Notes under the pieces: generated by a model
What the model was told of the DNA's origin: nothing
The model's input: the letters and a program-made list of their open reading frames with translations, nothing else
Database searches by the model: none
Translations under genes and position numbers: made by a program
Assembly (NCBI GenBank): GCA_937884485.1
Contig: CALGCG010000016.1
Location: 1-63,038 of the forward strand
Reading direction: 5' to 3'
Length of the DNA stretch: 63,038 bases
Source: an uncultured Bacteroidales bacterium
GTDB taxonomy: Bacteria; Bacteroidota; Bacteroidia; Bacteroidales; P3
Part shown: piece after piece, positions 50,855 through 59,739 of the stretch
How positions within the stretch are numbered: position 1 is the stretch's first letter
How the letters are laid out: each line of letters opens with the position of its first letter

Positions 50855-52927
50855 ATGATAGCAAAAGAATTACTCAACCCCAAGAGCATCGTCATCTGCG
50901 GTGCCTCTTCCGATGTACATAAACCGGGCGGCAAAGCCCTGAAGAACCTGCTGGACAGCCCCTTCAACGGACAGGTCTATGCTGTGAACCCCAAAGAGAC
51001 CGAAGTGCAGGGCGTGAAGTGCTACGCCAAGGTGGACGACCTGCCGCAGGTGGACTGCGCCATCCTCTGCATCGCCGCCAAGTTCTGCGCCCAGACCGTC
51101 GACGTGCTGGCCAAGGAGAAGGGCACCAAGGGCTTCATCATCATCAGCGCCGGCTTCAGCGAGGAGAACGCTGAGGGCGCCGCCATCGAGAAGCACATCG
51201 TTGACACCATCAACAGCGTTGGCGGTTCGCTCATCGGCCCCAACTGCACCGGCTTCCTCAACACCAACTATGCCGGCTGCTTCGACACCCCCATTCCCCA
51301 CCTCGACCCCAAGGGTGTGGACTTCATCACCGGCAGCGGTGCCACGGCTGTGTTCATCAAGGAGTACGGCATGAGCAACGGCCTGAAGTTCAACAGCGTC
51401 TGGGCCGTTGGCAACAGCGCCCAGCTGGGTATTGAAGATGTGCTGGAGCACCTGGACAACACCTTCGACCCCGAGAAGTCGAGCCGCGTCATCATGCTCT
51501 ACATGGAGAAGATCGGCGACCCGCAGCGTCTACTGAAGCATAGCCGCAGCCTGATCAACAAGGGCTGCCACATTGCCGCCATCAAGAGCGGTGGCAGTGC
51601 CGCCGGTAGCCGTGCCGCCAGCAGTCACACCGGCGCCCTGGCCACCAACGACGCCGCCGTCGACGCCCTCTTCCGCAAGGCAGGCATCGTGCGTTGCCAG
51701 AACCGTCAGGAGCTGACCACCGTCTGCGCCGTCTTCATGCACCCCGAAATCAAGGGCAAGCGCTGCGCCGTCATCACCCACGCCGGCGGTCCCGCCGTGA
51801 TGCTGACCGACGTGCTGAGCAACGGCGGCATGGAGGTGCCCTCACTGAAGGACCATCCCGCCAGCCCCGCCCTGCTGGAAAAACTCTTCGCCGGCAGCTC
51901 TGTGGGCAACCCCATCGACTTCCTGGCCACCGGCACCGCCGAGCAGCTGGGCTACATCATCGACGCCGTGGAGAACGACTACGAGGACATCGACTTCTCT
52001 GTGGTCATCTTCGGTAGCCCCGGACTGTTCAGCAACAAGGAGGTCTACGACCTGCTCGACCAGAAGATGAAGACCTGCAAGAAACCCATCTTCCCCGTGC
52101 TGCCTTCGATTATCAATGTGAAGGAAGAAATCGAGGACTTCATTGCCAAGGGCCGCATCAACTTCCCCGAGGAGTGCGTGCTCGGCAACGCCATCTGCAA
52201 GGTCTACCACACCCCCAAGCCGCAGCCTGAGCATGTGGAGCTGCCCGCCATCGACGTGGCCCGCATCCGCAAAACCGTCGATCGCTGCAAGGACGGCTAC
52301 ATGGAAATCAGCGACTACAACGAGCTTCTCGACGCCGCCGGCATCAGCCGCAAGAAGAGCGTCGAGGTGAGCAAGAAGGAGGACGCCCTGGCCTTCGCCA
52401 AGGAGGTGGGCTGCTCCAAGGATGTGCCGCTGGTGATGAAGGTCGTCGGCCCGCTGCATAAGAGCGACGTGGGCGGTGTGACCCTCGGAGTGAAAGACCT
52501 CGACACCGTGGCCAAAGAGTTCGACCGCCTCATCGTCATCCCCGAGACCTACGCCGTGGAGATGTACCCGATGCTGGACGGTATCGACGTGTACATCGGC
52601 GCCATCCGCGATGCCAAGTTCGGCCATCAGATCTTCTTCGGTCTGGGCGGTATCTTCATCGAGGTGCTGAAGGACGTGCAGAGCGCCCTGGCCCCCATCA
52701 CCGCCGCCGAAGCCAAGGAAATGCTCACCAAGCTGAAAGGCTACAAAATCCTGCAGGGTGTGCGTGGCCAGGAGGGCGTCAACCTCGACCTCTACGCCGA
52801 CCAGGTGGCCCGCGTCAGCGCCCTGGTGCAGGCCGCTCCCGAGATTGCCGAGATGGACCTCAACCCGCTGCTGGGCAATCCGCGCTACGTCACTGCCGTC
52901 GACGCCCGCATACGTCTTGAGAAATAA
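50855..52927 (+). CDS. ADP-forming acetate/acyl-CoA synthetase, fused alpha-beta type
   Basis: Makes ATP from acyl-CoA, ADP and phosphate in fermentation. 690 residues: CoA-binding domain (1-130), succinyl-CoA-ligase-like domains (about 145-450, with the phosphorylated His at about 258 in SSHTGALATND), and an ATP-grasp domain (about 470-690, VMKVVGPLHKSDVGGV ... AEMDLNPLL). High GC and strong codon bias suggest a highly expressed energy enzyme. It has its own promoter and hairpin terminator. Confidence 0.93.
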   Translation: MIAKELLNPKSIVICGASSDVHKPGGKALKNLLDSPFNGQVYAVNPKETEVQGVKCYAKVDDLPQVDCAILCIAAKFCAQTVDVLAKEKGTKGFIIISAGFSEENAEGAAIEKHIVDTINSVGGSLIGPNCTGFLNTNYAGCFDTPIPHLDPKGVDFITGSGATAVFIKEYGMSNGLKFNSVWAVGNSAQLGIEDVLEHLDNTFDPEKSSRVIMLYMEKIGDPQRLLKHSRSLINKGCHIAAIKSGGSAAGSRAASSHTGALATNDAAVDALFRKAGIVRCQNRQELTTVCAVFMHPEIKGKRCAVITHAGGPAVMLTDVLSNGGMEVPSLKDHPASPALLEKLFAGSSVGNPIDFLATGTAEQLGYIIDAVENDYEDIDFSVVIFGSPGLFSNKEVYDLLDQKMKTCKKPIFPVLPSIINVKEEIEDFIAKGRINFPEECVLGNAICKVYHTPKPQPEHVELPAIDVARIRKTVDRCKDGYMEISDYNELLDAAGISRKKSVEVSKKEDALAFAKEVGCSKDVPLVMKVVGPLHKSDVGGVTLGVKDLDTVAKEFDRLIVIPETYAVEMYPMLDGIDVYIGAIRDAKFGHQIFFGLGGIFIEVLKDVQSALAPITAAEAKEMLTKLKGYKILQGVRGQEGVNLDLYADQVARVSALVQAAPEIAEMDLNPLLGNPRYVTAVDARIRLEK

Positions 52928-52941
52928 GCAGAGACAAACCG

Positions 52942-52980
52942 TTCCCCTGGGGCATCCTCTGTGATGCCCAGGGGATATTT
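52942..52980 (+). terminator. Hairpin terminator after the acyl-CoA synthetase gene
   Basis: TCCCCTGGGGCATC / GATGCCCAGGGGA with one bulged G and a 6-nt loop, then ATATTT. Confidence 0.65.
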
Positions 52981-53031
52981 CCCACCAGTTTGACAAACAA
53001 GGTTCGTAAAAACAATATTATTCAAAAGAAA

Positions 53032-53676
53032 ATGAAGAAAACCGTATCCATTCTCAGCGTCCTGTTTTTTATGGCTGTTGTCGGCACCTCTCGGGCCCAG
53101 CTAAGCATCAATGTCGCCTATGTCGGTCAGGAACATACCTTCGACTATCGCAACGGTATCCTCGACAGCCTGAATCAGGAGGGACTGTGGCTGAACGGTG
53201 GAATGCTTGGAGTGTCGCTCAATGCGCCTCTCCTTGGCAATGTGGGCATCGCTCCGGGCGCTTACCTCAGCTATGCTCAAGCCAAGCAACTCATTGTCGA
53301 CACTGCGGGTAACAGTACGAACCCTAAAACGTCTACCATCACGCTCAAGGTACCTTTCTACCTGAACTACAAGATTCCCATCGGTGTCAATTCCGACGTG
53401 CTTCTGTTTGGTGGCCCCGTGTTCAACCTGGGTCTGTCCACATTGTCCGACTATAGCAATGTGAGTACCCAGATGGATGCCCATTTCGATATGGGTGCAA
53501 CCATCGGAGCCGGTATCCAGTTCTACCGTTTCCGGATTTATGCGGGCTACAACATCGATCTCATCGACCGCGAAGACTTTACTTTGGCCGACAAACAGTC
53601 GGTGAAGAAAGCGTGGGAAGGCAGCACCCTTTTTGTTGGTGTGGGCCTCAGCCTCGGCGACAGGGATGACCGGTGA
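53032..53676 (+). CDS. Outer-membrane beta-barrel protein
   Basis: 214 residues from the ATG that opens a signal peptide (MKKTVSILSVLFFMAVVGTSRAQ); an upstream in-frame ATG at 52990 would bury it and is rejected. The mature part alternates aromatic and small residues as in eight- to ten-stranded porin-like barrels (LSINVAYVGQEHTF, FYLNYKIPIG, MGATIGAGIQFYRFRIYAGYNIDL) and ends in VGVGLSLGDRDDR. Function unknown. Confidence 0.75.
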   Translation: MKKTVSILSVLFFMAVVGTSRAQLSINVAYVGQEHTFDYRNGILDSLNQEGLWLNGGMLGVSLNAPLLGNVGIAPGAYLSYAQAKQLIVDTAGNSTNPKTSTITLKVPFYLNYKIPIGVNSDVLLFGGPVFNLGLSTLSDYSNVSTQMDAHFDMGATIGAGIQFYRFRIYAGYNIDLIDREDFTLADKQSVKKAWEGSTLFVGVGLSLGDRDDR

Positions 53677-53702
53677 GGATTGTGCGTGGATAGATGAATT
53701 AT

Positions 53703-53740
53703 AAAAAAGGGAGTGCCCCAACAGGGCACTCCCTTTTTTT
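53703..53740. terminator. Bidirectional terminator
   Basis: 16-nt stem AAAAAAGGGAGTGCCC / GGGCACTCCCTTTTTT with loop CAACA between converging genes. Confidence 0.93.
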
Positions 53741-53769
53741 GTTTACTGGCCATGGGTCGGCGATAGGGT

Positions 53770-55161
53770 TCATTTGGAGAATTGCAGCTGTTCGGCGCCG
53801 GTGCCGTCGTCGTGTCCGTTTACCCATACATGCTCGATGCGGGTATGGAATGTTTGGCCTTCGAGGGGGCTCCATCCGCATTTATATAATAATGATTCGC
53901 GCGTGACGGTTTCTTCCACGTCCGGGCGCACCAGCACGAGGTCGGCCTTATAGCCTTTGCGGATGAATCCACGGTCCTTGATGCCGAAGAGCAGGGCGGG
54001 GTTGTGGCACATCTTCTGCACTGCCATCAGCAATAACTCGTTGTTGCTGATGGCGGGTTCCAGCATCATCTGCAGCGAGTGCTGGATGGAGGGTATGCCT
54101 GAAGGGGCGTCGAAGTAGGGCTTTTGCTTGGCCTCGAGGGGGTGGGGGGCATGGTCGGTGGCGATGGTGTCGATGAGGCCGTCCTCAAGGGCGAGCCACA
54201 GGGCCATGCGGTCGTCGTTGGTCTTGATGGCTGGGTTGCACTTGATGAGGTTGCCCAGCTCGGCATAGTCGCGGTCGTCGAACCACAGGTGGTTGGGGGT
54301 CACCTCGGCGGTGACGTTTTTCTTGTCGAGGTCAAAGTTGGAGAGCAGGCTGAGCTCGGTGGCTGTGGAGATGTGCGCCACATGGAAGCGGGTGCCATAG
54401 CGGCGGGCGCGCTCGATGGCATGGTAGGTGGAGAGGAAGCAGGCCTCGTTGTTGCGTATCTTGGGGTGCAGGGCGGCGGTCTCGCCGGGGGTGCCCTGGT
54501 ACTCGCGCTTGGCGTTGGCCATGTTGGCCTGCACCACACGCTCCTCCTCGCAGTGGGCCACGATGAGCTTCTTCGCGTCGCGGAAGAGGTGGTCCAGCTG
54601 GTCGGGATTGTTGACGAGCATGTTGCCCGTCGAGGAGCCGAGGAAGAGCTTGATGGCGGCATAGCGGGTGGGGTCTATGGCCAGCAGGTCGTCGATGTTG
54701 TCATTGGTGGCGCCGAGCATGAAGGCGTAGTTGACGGCGCTGTCGCGTGCCGCCAGGGCTTCCTTGGCCTCGAGGGCCTCAAGGGTGACGGTCTGGGGCT
54801 TGGTGTTGGGCATGTCGACGACGGAGGTGACGCCGCCGGCGCGGGCGGCGCGGCTCTCGCTGTAGAAGGTGCCGGCGGGGTTTTCGGAGCTGCCGCCGTC
54901 GCGGAAGTGCACGTGGGTGTCGATGACGCCGGGCAGCAGCAGCAGGCCGGTGGCGTCGACGACTTCATCGGCTGCCGAAGGCAAGCCTTCGGCCACGGAA
55001 CAAAGGCATGGGGCGGGGGGCTTGGAGCAGGGGACAGAGGCCTCGGAATGGGGGGCGGGGGCCTCGGATATTTCGGCTATGCGGTCGTCCTCGACGAGGA
55101 CGGAACCAATGAAAATGCGACCCTCGTTGACGATGGTCGCATTGTGTATCAGTGTTTTCAT
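53770..55161 (-). CDS. pyrC: Dihydroorotase with an in-frame N-terminal insertion
   Basis: Zinc amidohydrolase of pyrimidine synthesis (carbamoyl-aspartate to dihydroorotate). 463 residues, about 20-30 above usual. Metal ligands are H83 and H85 in IDTHVHFRD, plus later His and the conserved ATDHAPHPLEAK. Residues about 34-64 (APAPHSEASVPCSKPPAPCLCSVAEGLPS) interrupt the small beta-sandwich domain. They are Pro/Cys/Ser-rich and end in a perfect DNA palindrome (54974-54993). The catalytic barrel is complete, so activity is likely. Confidence 0.93.
   Translation of the reverse strand: MKTLIHNATIVNEGRIFIGSVLVEDDRIAEISEAPAPHSEASVPCSKPPAPCLCSVAEGLPSAADEVVDATGLLLLPGVIDTHVHFRDGGSSENPAGTFYSESRAARAGGVTSVVDMPNTKPQTVTLEALEAKEALAARDSAVNYAFMLGATNDNIDDLLAIDPTRYAAIKLFLGSSTGNMLVNNPDQLDHLFRDAKKLIVAHCEEERVVQANMANAKREYQGTPGETAALHPKIRNNEACFLSTYHAIERARRYGTRFHVAHISTATELSLLSNFDLDKKNVTAEVTPNHLWFDDRDYAELGNLIKCNPAIKTNDDRMALWLALEDGLIDTIATDHAPHPLEAKQKPYFDAPSGIPSIQHSLQMMLEPAISNNELLLMAVQKMCHNPALLFGIKDRGFIRKGYKADLVLVRPDVEETVTRESLLYKCGWSPLEGQTFHTRIEHVWVNGHDDGTGAEQLQFSK
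54974..54993. repeat. Perfect palindrome inside pyrC insertion
   Basis: GCCGAAGGC, AA, GCCTTCGGC: 9-bp arms, 2-nt spacer, within the insertion coding region. Confidence 0.9.
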
Positions 55162-55173
55162 TATTATGTCTTT

Positions 55174-55228
55174 AGAACTCTAAGTCTCTACAACTCTATA
55201 ACTCTATAACTCTACGACTCTATCACTT
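55174..55228. repeat. 8-bp tandem repeat (AACTCTAT)
   Basis: AACTCTAT/AACTCTAC/GACTCTAT units in 8-bp period fill the pyrC-WG gene gap. The reverse complement (ATAGAGTT) resembles the GAGTTAT 7-bp family. Confidence 0.8.
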
Positions 55229-55229
55229 C

Positions 55230-56582
55230 TCAGAACTTCTTGCCTTCGGCCCAGCGGCGGCCGGCCATGGCGGCTTCGGCGGAGGGGTTGTACTGGTTCT
55301 TCACCACGAACTGGCCCGTGTGGTCCACGCATCCCCATTTGCCGTCCATCTTGGCGGGGGCCACGCGGTCGTTCCACACGTAGGTGAAGAGCTTGGCATC
55401 CTCGAGGGTGGGTTTGATGACCCATTCGCCCCGGTAGTCGACATAGCCCCAGGCCTGGGTGCCAGGGTCCATGATGGGGTAGAGCCAGTGGCCGAGTTCC
55501 TCGCCGCGGTCCCACTGGTCGCCGGCAAGCCAGGCTTCCGACGAGAGGGTGAAGACGTTGCGCGAGAGGTACTCGCCGGTGTCGCTGACGACCATCCAGT
55601 AGCCGTCGAACTTGGCCGTGGCAAACATGCCGGTGTCGTTGGCGAAGCGCGAGACGTCCTCGAAAATGGGCTGTATGCGCCATTCGCCGCTCCAGTCCAC
55701 CCAGCCCCATTTGCCGTCCTTGGGGTTGGTCACGGGCACGCGCCATCCTTCGAGGGTGCGTCCGTGTTCGTACTGCCGCAGGGCATAGGCGGCGTCCTCC
55801 TTGGTGAAGAAGATGGGGGTGGAGACCACCTCGCCGTTGCGGTTGATGTTGCCCCAGCGGCCTTCCTGTTTCACCTGGGTGAATTCATAGCAGTTGTCGT
55901 CGCCGAAGGGCACGCGGTCGGTGTACTGCGGCTGCACTGACCAGCGGCCGAGGTAGTCGACGAATCCCCAAAGGCCCGTGGTGGGATGCGTCACGGGGAC
56001 ACGCCATTTGTAGTAGTTTCTGCCGATGGCCCACTGGCCTCCAGCCTCTTCGGCTTGTTCGGCGCTGAGGAAGATGTTGTTGATTACCAGTATGCCACGG
56101 CCGTCGATGCAGCCCCAGCGGCCTTCTTTCTTCACGGTGGCGTAGCTCTTGGGGTCCTTGCCTTTGTGGGGGTTGGCGGCTTCGTAGACGGGTTGGTACT
56201 TCCAGCGGCCGTAGTAGTCCACGAATCCCCAGAGGCCATCGCTCTGGTTGCGGGCGGGGTAGACCCACTTGCCCGGCTCGCTCATGATCTCCCACTCGTG
56301 TCCGGCCTGGCGTGCCACTTCCCTGTCGGGGAAGAGGTTGCGGCAGATCATGTTGCCGTCCACGTCGATGCAGCCCCAACGACCGTCGAGTTTCACTGCC
56401 GCCCATTTTCTGGCCGACCCCTCGAATTCCCCTGCGCGCTGGTAGCGCGGGGCTATTTTCCAGGTGCCGTTGTCGTTCTTGTAGCCGTAGGCTTGCAGAG
56501 AGCTCTCATAGGCAAGGGTTTGCGCCTGGAGGCAAACCCCGGCAAGCAGGGCTATGGCGAGTGATAAAATGCCGCGTTTCAT
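55230..56582 (-). CDS. Secreted WG-repeat protein
   Basis: 450 residues with a signal peptide (MKRGILSLAIALLAGVCLQAQ). About nine WG-type beta repeats follow (DGRWGCIDVDGNMI, DGLWGFVDYYGRWKYQPVY, EGRWGNINRNGEVV, DGKWGWVDWSGEWRIQPIF, TQAWGYVDYRGEWVIKPTL, DGKWGCVDHTGQFV). Such proteins form repeat propellers or solenoids with no known activity. A promoter lies at 56631-56638. Confidence 0.88.
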   Translation of the reverse strand: MKRGILSLAIALLAGVCLQAQTLAYESSLQAYGYKNDNGTWKIAPRYQRAGEFEGSARKWAAVKLDGRWGCIDVDGNMICRNLFPDREVARQAGHEWEIMSEPGKWVYPARNQSDGLWGFVDYYGRWKYQPVYEAANPHKGKDPKSYATVKKEGRWGCIDGRGILVINNIFLSAEQAEEAGGQWAIGRNYYKWRVPVTHPTTGLWGFVDYLGRWSVQPQYTDRVPFGDDNCYEFTQVKQEGRWGNINRNGEVVSTPIFFTKEDAAYALRQYEHGRTLEGWRVPVTNPKDGKWGWVDWSGEWRIQPIFEDVSRFANDTGMFATAKFDGYWMVVSDTGEYLSRNVFTLSSEAWLAGDQWDRGEELGHWLYPIMDPGTQAWGYVDYRGEWVIKPTLEDAKLFTYVWNDRVAPAKMDGKWGCVDHTGQFVVKNQYNPSAEAAMAGRRWAEGKKF

Positions 56583-56630
56583 ATCTTTTTGTCTGTTTTT
56601 GCTATAATATTATTGTATTTTTTCAAAATG

Positions 56631-56638
56631 CAAAGATA
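56631..56638 (-). promoter_or_regulatory. -7 box of WG-repeat gene promoter
   Basis: TATCTTTG on the minus strand, 49 nt before the ATG. Confidence 0.7.
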
Positions 56639-56694
56639 CGAAACTTTTTCCATCCGCAAACAAAAAAAATAATTTTTACCTCGTGTTCGACTGG

Positions 56695-56749
56695 CCCAAA
56701 CTCCCACTTAACCCCCTACCAACTCCCTACCAACTCCCTACCAACTCCC
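56695..56749. repeat. 11-bp tandem repeat (TACCAACTCCC)
   Basis: Three perfect TACCAACTCCC units plus one or two degenerate ones at the left, in the 362-nt gap between divergent genes. The gap otherwise holds the two promoters and nothing I can identify. Confidence 0.88.
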
Positions 56750-56866
56750 ACCACGGTGGGATTTGATAGGTGTTTGAATGGGAGTAAAATGGCTTTTTTA
56801 ACGGCTTTTAACATAGTTCGGCGCTGTTTTCCCGAAATGGCGTTGCGCCGGTGTGAATAAAAAAAT

Positions 56867-56897
56867 TTTGCCGTTTCAAGCAAAATTTGTATTTTTG
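56867..56897 (+). promoter_or_regulatory. Bacteroidetes-type promoter of the trans-sulfuration gene
   Basis: TTTG (56867-56870), 19 nt, TATTTTTG (56890-56897). Confidence 0.75.
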
Positions 56898-56944
56898 CAT
56901 TTTCAATATAGAATACAAAAGTTAAATTAAAAACGTAAATAACA

Positions 56945-58150
56945 ATGAACAAATTCGATCCCGCAACCGCCATCCAGCGCATCGATGGCCGCGACGCCAA
57001 CCGTGGTGTTAACCCCGCAATCTGCGACAGCGCAACCTTCACCTTCCCCGAGGCACACCTGATGACCGACACCTTCCACGGCGAAACCGAGGGCTACTTC
57101 CTCTACAGCCGTCACTGGAACCCCTCCAACCTCGCTCTCTGCCAGCGCCTTGCCGCCATGGAAGGCACGGAGATGGCTTGGGTTACCGGTTCCGGCCTTG
57201 CCGCCATCACCAGCGCCCTGCTGCACGAGGTGAAGAGCGGCGACCACATCCTCGCCTCCATGACCACCTACGGTGGCACCTTCGCCTTCATGAACAACTG
57301 GATCAAGAAGTTCGGCGTCGAGGTGACCTTCGTCAACATGCAGGACCTCGAGGCTGTGAAGAAAGCCCTCGCCGCACACCCCAACACCAAGGTTGTCTAC
57401 ACCGAGACCATGAACAACCCCCTGCTCCGCATCGCCAACGTGCCCGAGCTGAGCAAGATGGCCCATGCCGCCGGTGCCAAGCTCATCGTCGACAACACCT
57501 TCACCCCCATGATCTTCAGCCCCTGCCGCCTGGGTGCCGACGTCACCGTCTACTCGATGACCAAGTACATCAACGGCACGAACGACTGCGTGGCCGGCGC
57601 CATCTGCGGTTCGGCTGAGTACATCAACAGCCTCATCGACGTCAACAACGGCACCTGCATGCTCCTCGGCCCCGTGCTGGATCCCATGCGCAGCGCCTCC
57701 ATCAACAAGAACCTCCACACCTTGCACATCCGCATGAAGAAGCACAGCGAGAACGCCATGTACCTGGCCAAGCGCTTCAAAGAGGTGGGCTTCAAATACA
57801 ACTATCCCGGTCTGCCCGAGCACCCCGACTATCAGCTGTTCTGCAGCATGATGAACGAGGGCTACGGCTTCGGCGGCATGATCAGCATCGACATGGGCAC
57901 TGCCGACCGCGCCAGCAAGATCATGGAGCTCATGCAGCAGAAGGGTGTCGGCTACCTGGCCGTCAGCCTGGGCTACTTCAAGACCCTCTTCAGCAACAGC
58001 GGCAAGTCGACCTCCAGCGAGGTGCCCGAGGACATCCAGAAGGAAATGGGTATGAGCGAAGGCCTTATCCGCTTCTCCATGGGTCTGGACAACGACATCG
58101 AGGCCACCTTCCAGCTCATCAAAGAGAGCGTGGACGCCTTCAACAAATAA
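56945..58150 (+). CDS. Cys/Met-metabolism PLP-dependent enzyme (methionine gamma-lyase-like)
   Basis: 401 residues of the trans-sulfuration family. PLP lysine K207 lies in VYSMTKYINGTND; other marks are YFLYSRHWNPSNLALCQRLA, TGSGLAAITSALL, ETMNNPLLRIANVPEL and the C-terminal SEGLIRFSMGLDND. Family members cleave methionine, cystathionine or O-acetylhomoserine, and sequence alone does not decide. The C-terminal half matches the Bacteroides type annotated generally as PLP-dependent aminotransferase-like. Own promoter, strong codon bias. Confidence 0.88.
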   Translation: MNKFDPATAIQRIDGRDANRGVNPAICDSATFTFPEAHLMTDTFHGETEGYFLYSRHWNPSNLALCQRLAAMEGTEMAWVTGSGLAAITSALLHEVKSGDHILASMTTYGGTFAFMNNWIKKFGVEVTFVNMQDLEAVKKALAAHPNTKVVYTETMNNPLLRIANVPELSKMAHAAGAKLIVDNTFTPMIFSPCRLGADVTVYSMTKYINGTNDCVAGAICGSAEYINSLIDVNNGTCMLLGPVLDPMRSASINKNLHTLHIRMKKHSENAMYLAKRFKEVGFKYNYPGLPEHPDYQLFCSMMNEGYGFGGMISIDMGTADRASKIMELMQQKGVGYLAVSLGYFKTLFSNSGKSTSSEVPEDIQKEMGMSEGLIRFSMGLDNDIEATFQLIKESVDAFNK

Positions 58151-58159
58151 ATTCTAACC

Positions 58160-58197
58160 ATAGTGCCTATAGTGACTATAGTTTCTATAGGCACTAT
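58160..58197. repeat. 13-bp inverted repeat between PLP gene and elbB
   Basis: ATAGTGCCTATAG (58160-58172) and CTATAGGCACTAT (58185-58197), 12-nt spacer that itself contains ACTATAG. No T tract, so more likely an operator or RNA hairpin than a terminator. Confidence 0.7.
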
Positions 58198-58209
58198 ATT
58201 TATATCATT

Positions 58210-58911
58210 ATGAAAAAGATAGCAGTTATTCTCAGCGGTTGCGGCAACCGCGACGGCAGCGAGCTGCAGGAGAGCCTCAGCCTGATGCTGGCCATCGACC
58301 GCCGCGGATGGCAGTACCAATGCTTCGCCCCCGAAGGGCTGTTCGAGGTGGTGCCCCACATCGACGTGCAGGACGAGGAGGAAGAGGGCACCGTGCTCGA
58401 CATGGAGCAGCGCGACATCTTCGTCGAGAGCGCCCGCATCGCCCGCGGCAACCTGTTGCCGCTGGAGGAGTACCGCCCTGCCGACTACGACGCCCTGGCC
58501 CTGCCCGGCGGCATGGGCGCAGCGCGCAACCTGAGCACCTTCGCCTTCGACGGCCCCCGCATGGAAGTCGTCGACAGCGTGCAGGACGCCATCCTCGAAA
58601 CCTACCGCGCCCACAAGCCCGTGGTGGCCATGTGCATAGCCCCCATGGTGCTGGCCAAGGTGCTGGGCCGCTACGAGGTGGAGCTCACCCTCGGCCCCGA
58701 CGACAACCAGGCCTCGCAGGTGGCCAAGGGTTTCGGATGCCGTGTGCAGGCCTGCGGCCCCACCGACGTATGCGTCGACTCCGTGCACCACGTCCTCACC
58801 ACCCCCGCCTACATGGCTGCCAGCCGCATCAGCGAAATCTTCGCCGGCGCCGAGAACATGGTGGCCGAGCTGGAGCAGATGTTCAACAATCCTGAAAGCC
58901 ACAGCCTATGA
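58210..58911 (+). CDS. elbB: Glyoxalase/DJ-1-PfpI family protein ElbB
   Basis: 233 residues. Typical start KIAVILSGCGNRDGSELQESL and the nucleophile-elbow segment PVVAMCIAPMVLAKV with the reactive Cys. E. coli ElbB has weak glyoxalase activity and was linked to isoprenoid output; physiological role is uncertain. Overlaps the next gene by ATGA. Confidence 0.9.
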   Translation: MKKIAVILSGCGNRDGSELQESLSLMLAIDRRGWQYQCFAPEGLFEVVPHIDVQDEEEEGTVLDMEQRDIFVESARIARGNLLPLEEYRPADYDALALPGGMGAARNLSTFAFDGPRMEVVDSVQDAILETYRAHKPVVAMCIAPMVLAKVLGRYEVELTLGPDDNQASQVAKGFGCRVQACGPTDVCVDSVHHVLTTPAYMAASRISEIFAGAENMVAELEQMFNNPESHSL

Positions 58912-59669
58912 AACTGAAAGCGTTACTGACGGCTGTCCTGTTGGCCGCCGCGCCCGTGGCCGTCATGGCCCAGGTGCCTGCCGAGGTGCAGAGTCTTATC
59001 GACGAGGCCAGCGCCTATCTCCCCGCCGATGCAGGCGGCGGCATGACAATGACCTCGCTTGGCTACGACCACTCCTCGCTGGTGTACACCATGGAATTCG
59101 ACGACGACCCCCATGGACTCACCATAGGCATGTTGGATCCGAAGGTGCTCAAACAGTCGATGGTCAACAACCTCAAGGGTAGCTCCAATGCCTCCGTCCG
59201 TGCGCTGGTGCAGGTGATGGAGACCTACGGACTGGGCCTGACCTATGCTTTCCATGGTCGCCAGTCGAATAGGACCATCCTGGTTCACTTGACCCTCGAC
59301 GAGGTGCGCGCCGCCCTCAACAGCGCGCCCTCTTCCGCGACGAAGAGCAAGCTTCAGGGGACCATCGACATGATTAACGTCATGTATCCGATGAAGGTCA
59401 ACGAGTATTTGACGATAGCCCGCGTTGAAGTGGTTGCCGACACGGTGTTCTACGTCTATGAACTCGACGAGCAGTATGCCTCTGTCGATAATATTGCACT
59501 CAACGCCGAAAGCAATCGCAAAACCATCAAGGAGCAGTTCTCCAACAATGCTTCGAGTGCCGCCTTCATGGCCATGTGCAAGCAGGAGGGCAAGGCCCTG
59601 GGGTTCCGCTATGTGGGCAAGCCTTCGGGCGAGAAGTTCGACTTGGTCATTCCTGTCGACGAGCTGTGA
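58908..59669 (+). CDS. Secreted protein of unknown function
   Basis: 253 residues with signal peptide (MKLKALLTAVLLAAAPVAVMAQ). Mature part looks alpha/beta (SLVYTMEFDDDPHGLTIGMLDPKVLKQSMV; DTVFYVYELDEQYASVDNI) with an internal near-duplication: both halves contain a YxxEFDDD/YxYELDEQ strand followed by a helix. I do not recognise a family. Translationally coupled to elbB. Confidence 0.6.
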   Translation: MKLKALLTAVLLAAAPVAVMAQVPAEVQSLIDEASAYLPADAGGGMTMTSLGYDHSSLVYTMEFDDDPHGLTIGMLDPKVLKQSMVNNLKGSSNASVRALVQVMETYGLGLTYAFHGRQSNRTILVHLTLDEVRAALNSAPSSATKSKLQGTIDMINVMYPMKVNEYLTIARVEVVADTVFYVYELDEQYASVDNIALNAESNRKTIKEQFSNNASSAAFMAMCKQEGKALGFRYVGKPSGEKFDLVIPVDEL

Positions 59670-59683
59670 CGGCTATTGTGATA

Positions 59684-59725
59684 TAAAAAAAGAAAGGCTT
59701 CCCGAGCGGGAAGCCTTTCTTTTTG
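59684..59725. terminator. Bidirectional terminator
   Basis: AAAGAAAGGCTTCCCG / CGGGAAGCCTTTCTTT stem with A and T runs between converging genes. Confidence 0.93.
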
Positions 59726-59739
59726 TTTGCGCCGTTTGC

